Source of the DNA: Aestuariibacter salexigens DSM 15300
GTDB lineage: Bacteria; Pseudomonadota; Gammaproteobacteria; Enterobacterales; Alteromonadaceae
NCBI RefSeq assembly: GCF_000429145.1
Contig: NZ_AUBH01000001.1
Span: 372,001 to 436,000 of the forward strand
Reading direction: 5' to 3'
Length of the DNA: 64,000 nt
The translations under genes and the position numbers were made by a program. Shown here one piece after another: positions 46,862 to 54,465 of this stretch; positions within the stretch are counted from its first letter, which is position 1; every line of letters starts with the position of its first letter. The notes beneath the pieces are model-generated. The model made no database searches. It worked only from the letters and a program-made list of their open reading frames with translations, and was not told the origin of the DNA.

Positions 46862-46916
46862 GGCAAAACACCATAGTCGGTACAGGCTTTAATTTGTTGT
46901 ATCTGGAGAGAGTTTT

Positions 46917-48938
46917 TTGTCCGAAAGTGTCATCCTCAATGCCTTTCAAACGTTAGCTGAATCTGCAGATGAGCAATCCCTTTTAGATTGTTTATGTACG
47001 CATCTTCGCAAATATGGGCTTGTGTTTGATCATTTGGTAATACTCACCAAGCAAGAGCAATGGCCTTTACTCAACACGCTGATTGCTACTGAGCCCGCTT
47101 TTTCGCACACATCATGGCCGCTAAAAGAAGCGTTTCTCAATGCATATGACGGCAAGACATGCATGTTCAATGATGCCCAGCAGGCACTGTTTTTAAACAT
47201 CCAGTCTGCACCTGTCGTTCAGTCAACCAAACATATCCTGCTTTGCGGTGTGAAAAATCATCAGCGACAAGCGGTATTTATGTTTGTCAGACAAAGTGGA
47301 AAGCCTTTTTCAGACCATGATGCGCGCTTAGCTGAACATCTCAGTCCACTGTTTGCCAATGCATTGCTGCAGGCTGATTATTTTATCAATACCACTCGAC
47401 AGGTAGAAAAGCAGACTCGTGCACTTAGGGAAAGTGAGGAGCGCTTCAAAGCGTATGCAGAGTTATCCACGGACTGGTTTTGGAAAACAGATGAACACAT
47501 GAATTACCAGCTTGAAGCGTCCTCAAAAAAATCATCTGGTGCAAACTATCGAGTATTGGAAGGGAGGTCATTTTTAGACTTGCGTGCCAAGTCAGAACTA
47601 CAACAACAAAAAAAGTGGCATTTCTTTCTACATACGACAAACCGTCATCAACCTTTTAAAGACTTTGAGTTTGAAGCGGACACTGGCAGAGATTACACAT
47701 CCTGGCTGTCAATAAGTGGTGAACCAACATTTGACGTCAATGGTGTGTTTACCGGTTACGTAGGCACTGCCAGAGACATTACCTACCGCAAACAAAACGA
47801 GCAAGCAATTACCTCCGCAAAAGAAGCAGCAGAGCGTGCCAATGCTGCGAAAGCTCAGTTTATTGCAATGATGTCTCATGAATTGAGAACGCCGCTTAAT
47901 GTCATGCTGGGTAATATTGAATTGTTGCAGCAAACCAAACTTGACGCCGAACAACGAGCCATGCTGGTTTCGTCTGAAACCAGCGCAACGTTATTACTTT
48001 CCATTATTTCAGATTTGCTTGACTGGTCGTATATTGATGCCAACAACCTTGAAATTATTGAACAGCCGACAAAGGTCAAAAAACTGCTGAACGACGTGAT
48101 TCAGCAATTTAGAAAACAGGCGGAGTCGAAGGGATTGGCACTCGAGGTGATATTGCCATCTGATGTGCCTGATGTTGTGTGCATCGATCCTTTCAGAACG
48201 TCTCAGGTGTTATTTAACTTACTCAGTAATGCCATCAAGTTTACTGTCAAAGGTAAGGTGACGGTGAGCGTCGAGCTTCGCAATAACACCCTTACATTCC
48301 ATGTGAAAGACACAGGCATGGGTATCAATCCCGATTATCTTGGCAAGGTCTTTAAACCGTTTGAGAAATTCGATATCGACTCATCAAAACGAGGTGAAGG
48401 GGCGGGATTGGGACTGAGTATCAGTCAGCGATTGGTGCAGTTGATGGGAGGTGATATTCGTTTTTCCAGCAAACTGGGTCAGGGGACGTCGTTTAGTTTC
48501 TACATACCATTTGAGCGAGTAGATGAGTCTCAGAGTGACAGCGTTAGTGATTTACAGGGGCTGAATATCCGTCCCTTAGTTGTGCTTATTGCTGAGGATC
48601 ATCCAGCCAATCAGTTATTGCTTCAGACTATGCTGCGAAAGCGCGGACATCATGTATTGGTGGTGGGAGACGGTGAGGCAGCGGTTGAGGCTTCTCATAA
48701 ACAGGATTTTGACATCGTACTAATGGATATGATGATGCCGAAACTTGACGGTGTTGGTGCTACGCGAAAAATCAGGGAATCGTTCTCACCGCAGCAGCTC
48801 CCGATTATTGCACTGACCGCGAATGCCACTATTGATGATCGCAATACCTGTCTTGAAGTAGGCATGAATGATTTTCTGACCAAACCATTAAGCGCTAAAG
48901 CACTTGATGCAGCGCTGTTTAAATGGTCGCAAGACTGA
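46917..48938 (+). CDS. Cytoplasmic hybrid histidine kinase (GAF-PAS-HisKA-HATPase-REC)
   Basis: A 673-residue hybrid kinase without membrane segments. It has a GAF-like N-terminal domain (about 10-150), a PAS domain (about 170-290), HisKA with MMSHELRTPLNVML, HATPase with NLLSNAIKFT, DTGMGI and GAGLGLSISQ, and a C-terminal receiver (LIAEDHPANQ, VLMDMMMPKLDG). It is the likely source of phosphate for the HPt protein and the SypG/SypE-like regulators, standing in for SypF or RscS. It starts at TTG with GGAGAG upstream. The signal is unknown. Confidence 0.9.
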   Translation: MSESVILNAFQTLAESADEQSLLDCLCTHLRKYGLVFDHLVILTKQEQWPLLNTLIATEPAFSHTSWPLKEAFLNAYDGKTCMFNDAQQALFLNIQSAPVVQSTKHILLCGVKNHQRQAVFMFVRQSGKPFSDHDARLAEHLSPLFANALLQADYFINTTRQVEKQTRALRESEERFKAYAELSTDWFWKTDEHMNYQLEASSKKSSGANYRVLEGRSFLDLRAKSELQQQKKWHFFLHTTNRHQPFKDFEFEADTGRDYTSWLSISGEPTFDVNGVFTGYVGTARDITYRKQNEQAITSAKEAAERANAAKAQFIAMMSHELRTPLNVMLGNIELLQQTKLDAEQRAMLVSSETSATLLLSIISDLLDWSYIDANNLEIIEQPTKVKKLLNDVIQQFRKQAESKGLALEVILPSDVPDVVCIDPFRTSQVLFNLLSNAIKFTVKGKVTVSVELRNNTLTFHVKDTGMGINPDYLGKVFKPFEKFDIDSSKRGEGAGLGLSISQRLVQLMGGDIRFSSKLGQGTSFSFYIPFERVDESQSDSVSDLQGLNIRPLVVLIAEDHPANQLLLQTMLRKRGHHVLVVGDGEAAVEASHKQDFDIVLMDMMMPKLDGVGATRKIRESFSPQQLPIIALTANATIDDRNTCLEVGMNDFLTKPLSAKALDAALFKWSQD

Positions 48939-48963
48939 TCTGAAAGCGTCCATACTTTAGTCA

Positions 48964-48976
48964 TTGCATTTTGCAA
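48964..48976. promoter_or_regulatory. Palindromic upstream activator site of the asparagine-synthetase-like gene
   Basis: TTGCATTTTGCAA, a full match to TTGCANNNTGCAA, lies about 140 bases before the start predicted for the sigma54-type promoter at 49088. Confidence 0.55.
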
Positions 48977-49087
48977 GAATATCCTGTTGCACGAATCTCA
49001 TATGCGTCCGTCATAACGTGCAATTATCCTCTGAATGTCCCGTCAGAAAAAGGGGGACGTGATTTTCTACACCCTCATAAAAGAATC

Positions 49088-49103
49088 TGGTCCGCTCCTT
49101 GAA
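49088..49103 (+). promoter_or_regulatory. Probable sigma54 promoter of the asparagine-synthetase-like gene
   Basis: TGGTCCGCTCCTTGAA has GG and GA ten bases apart, 35 bases upstream of the ATG at 49138. The -12 GC is GA, as in several other promoters of this region. Confidence 0.45.
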
Positions 49104-49137
49104 TAGATGTTGCTACAGGAACTACTAAGGCAACGAT

Positions 49138-50826
49138 ATGAGTCGATTTTTCGGAATATACAGCAGCAACGCGCTTTCTCCTGAACGGAACTCACTTTTA
49201 GAACGAATGAGAAGTATGTGGTCAGCGCATCATGCATCTGTAAAAAATACGTTTGAAGATGAAAACCTCTGTCTCTACCAAGTAGATTTTAATGAATATG
49301 GCCAGCCTGCATGGACAGATGGTGTGCTTCACGTGGGCTCACTGGTTGGGCATCCACTGATTACTGAGAATCGGCAAAATGATCTAGAAACACTACTGAC
49401 ATCCCGGCGAACGGCATACGCGGGATTTAGACATGCTGAGGGAGCGTTTTGCTGTGTACATTATCAAAAACACAACAGAACCCTTTCACTGATAACCGAT
49501 GCACTGGGGTTGCGTCCGTTTTACTATGCACAATTTGATGATGCGATAGTATTTAGTACAACGCTATCGGTATTCGCACAGCTTGGTATAAACCTCACTG
49601 TAAATAAGGACGCAGTGATTGAATACGCCACGCTAGGGTATTATTTGCTTGATCATACGCCTTACATGGAGGTCAAGTGTGCCAGACCCGGCACTGCTCT
49701 TTCAGTTTCAACGTCAAGTCAAATCCAGCTTGTTAAGTATTTTGACTGGATGAACCTGATTGGTGAGCCGGTAGATACAGAGCACGCGGTTGACAGTATC
49801 AACAGTGACTTTCGACAAGCGTGTGAAAAATACGCAGGGTCAGATAGTCATGTGCTTACAACCCTGTCTGGTGGGTTGGATTCTCGATTAATAACCTGTG
49901 AACTAGTCAGGCAGCAAAAAGAGGTGTCCGCTGTTAATTTTTCTCAGGCAGATACGCAAGATCTTATCTATGCGAGAGAATTTGCGGCGAGTCAGCCAGT
50001 ACATTTCTCAGAGGTTACCGTTGATGATACACAAGCATCGAGTGTTGAGATTCGCCTGGGTAAATATTGGCGAGAACAAATGCATCCGCAATTCGACAAG
50101 GTGTCACGTCCGCAATTGGCCTGGTCCGGTAATGGCGGTAGCGTTGGCGTTGGCTTTGTTTATTGTGGGGACGATGTATACAAAGCCGCTTGCACACAAG
50201 ACAAAAACAGGCTGGCAGAGGCATTCATCGCGCAGCAGTATGCGCAAGTACCTCGCTCATTAATGAAGAACGCAAGCTATTATCAAGCCCGACTTAAGCA
50301 GAACATTGTCCGTTCTTTGGCGGAATTTGATGGAATACCACTGCAGCAAGCATATTATTTATTTCTGTTACACAATGATCAGCACCACCATCTTGCCATT
50401 CCTTACGAAAAGGTTGACGAGTATCAGATGGAATTTTGCGTGCCTTTTTACAGCTGGAAAGTGCTTCGCCATACACTCAATGTGCCCATGGATGAACTGC
50501 GCCGCCACAAGTTTTACTTAAGCTGGTTAGATAAACACTATCCAGAAGCTTTAGCGACTCCCTGGCAGGCGTATCCAGGTCATATACCATGCTCGCTAGC
50601 GAGTACGGGCACTAATCAATGGTCATTGGTAAAGAGGAGGCGGTGGAAAAGCAAAGCGTCTTTGACTGCGTGCTATAAATCATTGTCATACGGAAAATCT
50701 GCAGGTATTCGTCGTGCTATGTTTTTTGTGGTTTGTGCGCTTCATTGCTTGCGTATTAAAAACGCCAGCTCGCATATCGCTTTTGTCAATAAAATCACAA
50801 AATGGAACACAAAAATGGCGAGTTAA
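49138..50826 (+). CDS. Asparagine-synthetase-like amidotransferase lacking the glutaminase cysteine
   Basis: A 562-residue member of the asparagine synthetase B family. The N-terminal half resembles the class II glutaminase fold (AYAGFRHAEGAFCCVHY, DALGLRPFYYAQ), but position 2 is Ser, not the essential Cys, so glutamine hydrolysis should be lost. The synthetase half has the PP-loop SGGLDS (residues 244-249). Such enzymes in polysaccharide clusters can amidate uronic acids; here the substrate is unknown and ammonia would have to come from elsewhere. The C-terminus is basic. The promoter architecture upstream links it to the exopolysaccharide regulon. Confidence 0.85.
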   Translation: MSRFFGIYSSNALSPERNSLLERMRSMWSAHHASVKNTFEDENLCLYQVDFNEYGQPAWTDGVLHVGSLVGHPLITENRQNDLETLLTSRRTAYAGFRHAEGAFCCVHYQKHNRTLSLITDALGLRPFYYAQFDDAIVFSTTLSVFAQLGINLTVNKDAVIEYATLGYYLLDHTPYMEVKCARPGTALSVSTSSQIQLVKYFDWMNLIGEPVDTEHAVDSINSDFRQACEKYAGSDSHVLTTLSGGLDSRLITCELVRQQKEVSAVNFSQADTQDLIYAREFAASQPVHFSEVTVDDTQASSVEIRLGKYWREQMHPQFDKVSRPQLAWSGNGGSVGVGFVYCGDDVYKAACTQDKNRLAEAFIAQQYAQVPRSLMKNASYYQARLKQNIVRSLAEFDGIPLQQAYYLFLLHNDQHHHLAIPYEKVDEYQMEFCVPFYSWKVLRHTLNVPMDELRRHKFYLSWLDKHYPEALATPWQAYPGHIPCSLASTGTNQWSLVKRRRWKSKASLTACYKSLSYGKSAGIRRAMFFVVCALHCLRIKNASSHIAFVNKITKWNTKMAS

Positions 50827-50883
50827 TGCATAAACTGTAAACACGCCTTTGCTAACAACCCACCAGATAGAGACGCGAATAAC

Positions 50884-51426
50884 ATGAAAGGCATAATTTT
50901 CCAAAAGCTTGAGATGTTTGTTGAGCAGACGTGGAGTGAAGAACTGTGGGATGAACTTTTACTTGAGTGTAATCCTAAAAGCGGCGGAGCGTATACTGCT
51001 AATGCGCTTTATGATGATAATGAGTTCTTTCAACTCGTTACCAGCTTATGCGAAAAGCAGGGCTTGGAAATGGTAGCCGCTCAGCGCGCGTTTGGACAAT
51101 GGCTATTCGCTGAGCTCTTAAAAATGACGCCTCATGATATATCCGGTTACACAACGACGTTTAGCTTTCTTGAAGCTGTCGAGAATATTGTCCATGTCGA
51201 GGTATTGAAAATTCATCAGGACGCTGTGTTGCCTTCATTTGAATTTTTAGAGCATAGCGAGACCCATATGAAGATGGTGTACCGTTCGCCAAGGCAGCTC
51301 TGTTATTTTTGTGAAGGCCTGATCGAGGCGCTGGCGAAACATTTGAATGAAAACATTTCAGTCAGACAAATTGAATGCGAGCACGAAGGACACGAGCGCT
51401 GTGTTTTACAATTGGATAGGTTATGA
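50884..51426 (+). CDS. hnoX: H-NOX heme nitric-oxide sensor
   Basis: A 180-residue heme-nitric oxide/oxygen-binding (H-NOX) protein. The proximal heme ligand is H104 (ENIVHVEVLKIH), and the heme-propionate motif YxSxR is Y133-S135-R137 (VYRSPR). MKGIIFQKLEMFV matches the N-terminus of bacterial H-NOX proteins. In Shewanella and Vibrio H-NOX proteins inhibit a partner histidine kinase when NO is bound. It overlaps the downstream kinase start by four bases (ATGA), the standard hnoX-hnoK pairing. It follows the asparagine-synthetase-like gene by 57 bases. Confidence 0.93.
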   Translation: MKGIIFQKLEMFVEQTWSEELWDELLLECNPKSGGAYTANALYDDNEFFQLVTSLCEKQGLEMVAAQRAFGQWLFAELLKMTPHDISGYTTTFSFLEAVENIVHVEVLKIHQDAVLPSFEFLEHSETHMKMVYRSPRQLCYFCEGLIEALAKHLNENISVRQIECEHEGHERCVLQLDRL

Positions 51427-52898
51427 ATTCAGACACCGATAAACTGACGCAGCGGATTGCCTTGCTTGAAAGAAAAATCATTCGCGAGAAAACCGCTCGG
51501 GAAACGGCTGAGCAACAGTTAGGTGATTTCTCCTGGAAAATATTCAAAGCGAACAGTGAACTAAAAACCTCGCTAGAAGAAGCTCAAAAGAAATCTGACG
51601 AATTGGATTTCTTACATTCTTTTTCGCAGCAAATCGCGTCTGAAAACTCCCTTGATGAGATACTTAAGCAAGCGGTATCTTCGATTTCTGCATTTATCGA
51701 TGCCGAGTACGGCAGTCACTTCATTGTCGAGGACGGCGTATGTATTGCAACGCCAAATCATGAGATATGGAGCCGTAACCAACAATGGGTCGCATCCCCC
51801 TTACTGTCAGAGAAGCTCATTAATGAGATTCTCAGAGACGATACTATTGATGATAAATGGATACTTTCTGAACTTGATGAATTAGCTAATAACGAAACGC
51901 AATGGTGTTTGCGCATGAGTGTTGATCTATCGGAAGGAAAGCGCTGTGTATTCATATTCGTTAGCCAGCAGGAAGTAGTGGATGAAGAAAGCTTATTCGT
52001 ACTTGATACAGCGAAAGGCCATCTCATTAGTGGTATTAGACGCAGAATAAATGAACAACAAATGCGTGATCGCACGCTTGAGCTTGAGCAGGCATTACTG
52101 GAGTTAAAAAATGCTCAGGCGCAGCTCATACAATCGGAAAAAATGGCGTCGTTTGGCCAATTGGCGGCAGGAGTTGCGCATGAAATTAACAACCCCCTTG
52201 GCTACATCAGGTCGAACTTGCAGGTACTACAAGACTATGCAAGTGATTTACGTTCATTGCAGAGTGACTTGAAGGCTATTCAAAGCGGAGAAGTGATACC
52301 TGCAGAGGTACTCGAAAAAACATTGAAAACCGCAGACTTTGATTTTATTTGCAAAGATCTTGCTGATATCGTTACTACCAATTTACATGGAGTAGAACGT
52401 GTAGCCGATATTGTTAAAGCATTAAAAACGTTTTCTCATTCTGGAGAAGCAAGGTATGCACCTGTTGCAATTGGCGCGGTGATTGAGCAATCACTCAAGG
52501 TAGTATGGAATGAGCTTAAATATAAATATGAAGTAAACGTTGACCTTGATGATCAGTTAGCGTTGATTCAAGGTGATGCAGGTCAGCTTCAGCAGGTATT
52601 TATCAACCTTTTTATAAACGCAATACATGCTATGCCTGAAGGCGGCGTGCTATCTGTACGAGCATTTAATGAAGACCTTTGCGTTAAAGTGATAGTCAAG
52701 GATACGGGCTGTGGAATGGATTCGCAGGTGTTGGACAAACTTTTTACGCCTTTTTACACGACGAAACCCGTGGGGCAGGGAACGGGTTTGGGATTATCGG
52801 TCTCTTATGCCATTTTAGAAGCGCATAGTGCTGATATCACCGTTACATCAACGCCAAACAAGGGGACGACTTTCACGTTGAGTTTTAAGCCAATTTAG
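51423..52898 (+). CDS. hnoK: H-NOX-associated histidine kinase (HnoK-like)
   Basis: A 491-residue soluble kinase: N-terminal coiled coil, a GAF-like sensor (about 60-200), then DHp with AAGVAHEINNPLGYIRSN and HATPase with NLFINAIHAM, DTGCGM and GTGLGLSVSY. It lacks a receiver. Paired with H-NOX, it is expected to be switched off by NO and otherwise to phosphorylate response regulators controlling cyclic-di-GMP. Its end overlaps the convergent HnoD-like gene by four bases. Confidence 0.9.
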   Translation: MNSDTDKLTQRIALLERKIIREKTARETAEQQLGDFSWKIFKANSELKTSLEEAQKKSDELDFLHSFSQQIASENSLDEILKQAVSSISAFIDAEYGSHFIVEDGVCIATPNHEIWSRNQQWVASPLLSEKLINEILRDDTIDDKWILSELDELANNETQWCLRMSVDLSEGKRCVFIFVSQQEVVDEESLFVLDTAKGHLISGIRRRINEQQMRDRTLELEQALLELKNAQAQLIQSEKMASFGQLAAGVAHEINNPLGYIRSNLQVLQDYASDLRSLQSDLKAIQSGEVIPAEVLEKTLKTADFDFICKDLADIVTTNLHGVERVADIVKALKTFSHSGEARYAPVAIGAVIEQSLKVVWNELKYKYEVNVDLDDQLALIQGDAGQLQQVFINLFINAIHAMPEGGVLSVRAFNEDLCVKVIVKDTGCGMDSQVLDKLFTPFYTTKPVGQGTGLGLSVSYAILEAHSADITVTSTPNKGTTFTLSFKPI

Positions 52899-54190
52899 CC
52901 GTCACACACTTCAAGGCTGAACGGTAATTCTGTGTCTTTGTTAAGCAGGTTAAGACGCACTATTTGCTTTTCTGATAGCTGCATGCCTTTACGGTATAAC
53001 AGCCTTCCATCTTCTAAAACTAGATCGTTAGACAAGCACATTCCCGCGCACAACTCTTCTACGCTGACGTGTCGCACAGTTTTATCTCCAACGAAGAACG
53101 TGGGTAATTGGTGTAGTGCTTTCAGTATAGACGGGCAATATTTGATATTGATGTAACGTTCTAAATGCGTTAACACGTCTTTTTCACCTAGGGGGGTGCC
53201 TGTCATTTTTCCGCAAGACAAAAGCACTGCATCCCGACAAACCGACAGCAATTTAGCAGAGATACAAATCTTGTCACTCTGCAACTTGGATGGATAGCCC
53301 TTGCCGTCGACCTGCTCAAACTGTTGAGTGACAGCATCATGCACAGCTTTCATAGACTCATTTTGAGATAGAAGCACTGATGCATGGTTTACCTGGTCAA
53401 GGTACATGTCTTTTTCATGCGTAGTGAAGTCAAAAATTGGTTTGGACAATTTGTATTGATTACCCAACATGCCAATTTGGCAGAGTCTGCCGGCCAGAGC
53501 AGCCTGCTCTAGTTGTGCATTTGGTATGGCGATCAGTTTGCCGACTTTTGGAACAAGTTCACTGATTTTATTTGTAACGGCTGTGTCTGAATGAGGGCTC
53601 ATCTTTGTAAGCTGAAGCAGTGTATTCAAGTATTGGTTATTAACGGACTTAATGGACCTTGCAGCGTATTTGATTTGCTTCTGGTAATTCATTAACTGGG
53701 TGTTTAGCGACCTTATGCGGCGACGTTGTTGCTGATTCGATTGCTGCAGTACTGTATTGGATTCGCGCTCAAATTTACTTACTGCAATGAGCTGTTTAGC
53801 GTCCTGAATAGCGCGGATGACGACACTTTTATGCCACGGTTTTTCAATAAAGTGATTGACGCTTCCTGAATTAATTGCGCGCTTTAACATTTCTGTATCG
53901 GCAAATCCGGTCAACACCATTCGGTATACTGACGGATAATCTCTGGCAACGACTGTGAGCAATTGTAAACCGTCCATTGCCGGCATTTTGATATCGGTTA
54001 AAAGCATATCTACAGTGTGTTGTTTTAAATACTGGAGAGCTTCCACACCATTACTTGCCGTAAAAATACAGATATCTTCTGTTCTAAAACAGCGCATAAG
54101 TGCTTGTACAATCATTGGTTCGTCGTCAACGATCAACAGTGTGAGTGGGTTTGAATCACATATCGCCTGTCTATCTCTATTTATTGGCAT
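52895..54190 (-). CDS. Response regulator with degenerate HD-GYP domain (HnoD-like)
   Basis: A 431-residue protein with an N-terminal receiver (LLIVDDEPM, LLTDIKMPAMDG, EKPW), a coiled-coil linker (about 145-175), and an HD-GYP-type domain that has lost its catalytic residues. The HD pair reads CQ (AGRLCQIGMLG) and HHE is QFE (QQFEQVDGKGYP), while GYP is kept. This matches HnoD of the Shewanella NO pathway, an inactive HD-GYP that controls a cyclic-di-GMP phosphodiesterase. It is convergent with the kinase gene and has its own sigma54-type promoter. Confidence 0.87.
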   Translation of the reverse strand: MPINRDRQAICDSNPLTLLIVDDEPMIVQALMRCFRTEDICIFTASNGVEALQYLKQHTVDMLLTDIKMPAMDGLQLLTVVARDYPSVYRMVLTGFADTEMLKRAINSGSVNHFIEKPWHKSVVIRAIQDAKQLIAVSKFERESNTVLQQSNQQQRRRIRSLNTQLMNYQKQIKYAARSIKSVNNQYLNTLLQLTKMSPHSDTAVTNKISELVPKVGKLIAIPNAQLEQAALAGRLCQIGMLGNQYKLSKPIFDFTTHEKDMYLDQVNHASVLLSQNESMKAVHDAVTQQFEQVDGKGYPSKLQSDKICISAKLLSVCRDAVLLSCGKMTGTPLGEKDVLTHLERYINIKYCPSILKALHQLPTFFVGDKTVRHVSVEELCAGMCLSNDLVLEDGRLLYRKGMQLSEKQIVRLNLLNKDTELPFSLEVCDG

Positions 54191-54232
54191 AGTGAATAAT
54201 CTCGTACGTGTAGGAAATTAGTATGTTAAGAA

Positions 54233-54249
54233 TTGCAAATCATATGCCG
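54233..54249 (-). promoter_or_regulatory. Sigma54-type promoter of the HnoD-like gene
   Basis: On the minus strand CGGCATATGATTTGCAA has GG and GC ten bases apart, close to the TGGCAC-N5-TTGCA consensus. It is 43 bases before the start codon at 54190. Confidence 0.6.
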
Positions 54250-54311
54250 ATTAAAAAATATAATTAAAACAGATGGATAGAGGATAAATATGGGCATGTT
54301 TTCACATCCAA

Positions 54312-54331
54312 TTCGCATTTTGCAATGCGAA
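54312..54331. promoter_or_regulatory. 20-base palindrome in the divergent spacer
   Basis: TTCGCATT and AATGCGAA flank TTGC. Like the other sites it contains a TTTTGCAA core, but it is not a clean 5-3-5 match. It lies about 100 bases upstream of the predicted start for the minus-strand promoter and 135 bases before the hybrid kinase start. No sigma54 match was found for the plus strand. Confidence 0.5.
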
Positions 54332-54465
54332 GTGAAAATTTCTGCGAAACAATTAAAACTAAAAAGCAATATGCTAAAAAATATCCCATACTTACTTTAC
54401 TTTTCTGTTTTATCTGTGGTTTTGTGCAATGAGACATCACTTAGGTTGCAGGGTCTGTGTCACGT

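Noticed and set aside
46874-46888. CGGTACAGGCTTTAA as a sigma54 promoter of the hybrid kinase at 46917
   Set aside because: GG and AA at the spaced positions match neither GC nor GA at -12; too weak to claim.
50816-50832. ATGGCGAGTTAATGCAT as a sigma54 promoter of the H-NOX gene
   Set aside because: GG and GC are nine, not ten, bases apart; sigma54 is strict about this spacing.
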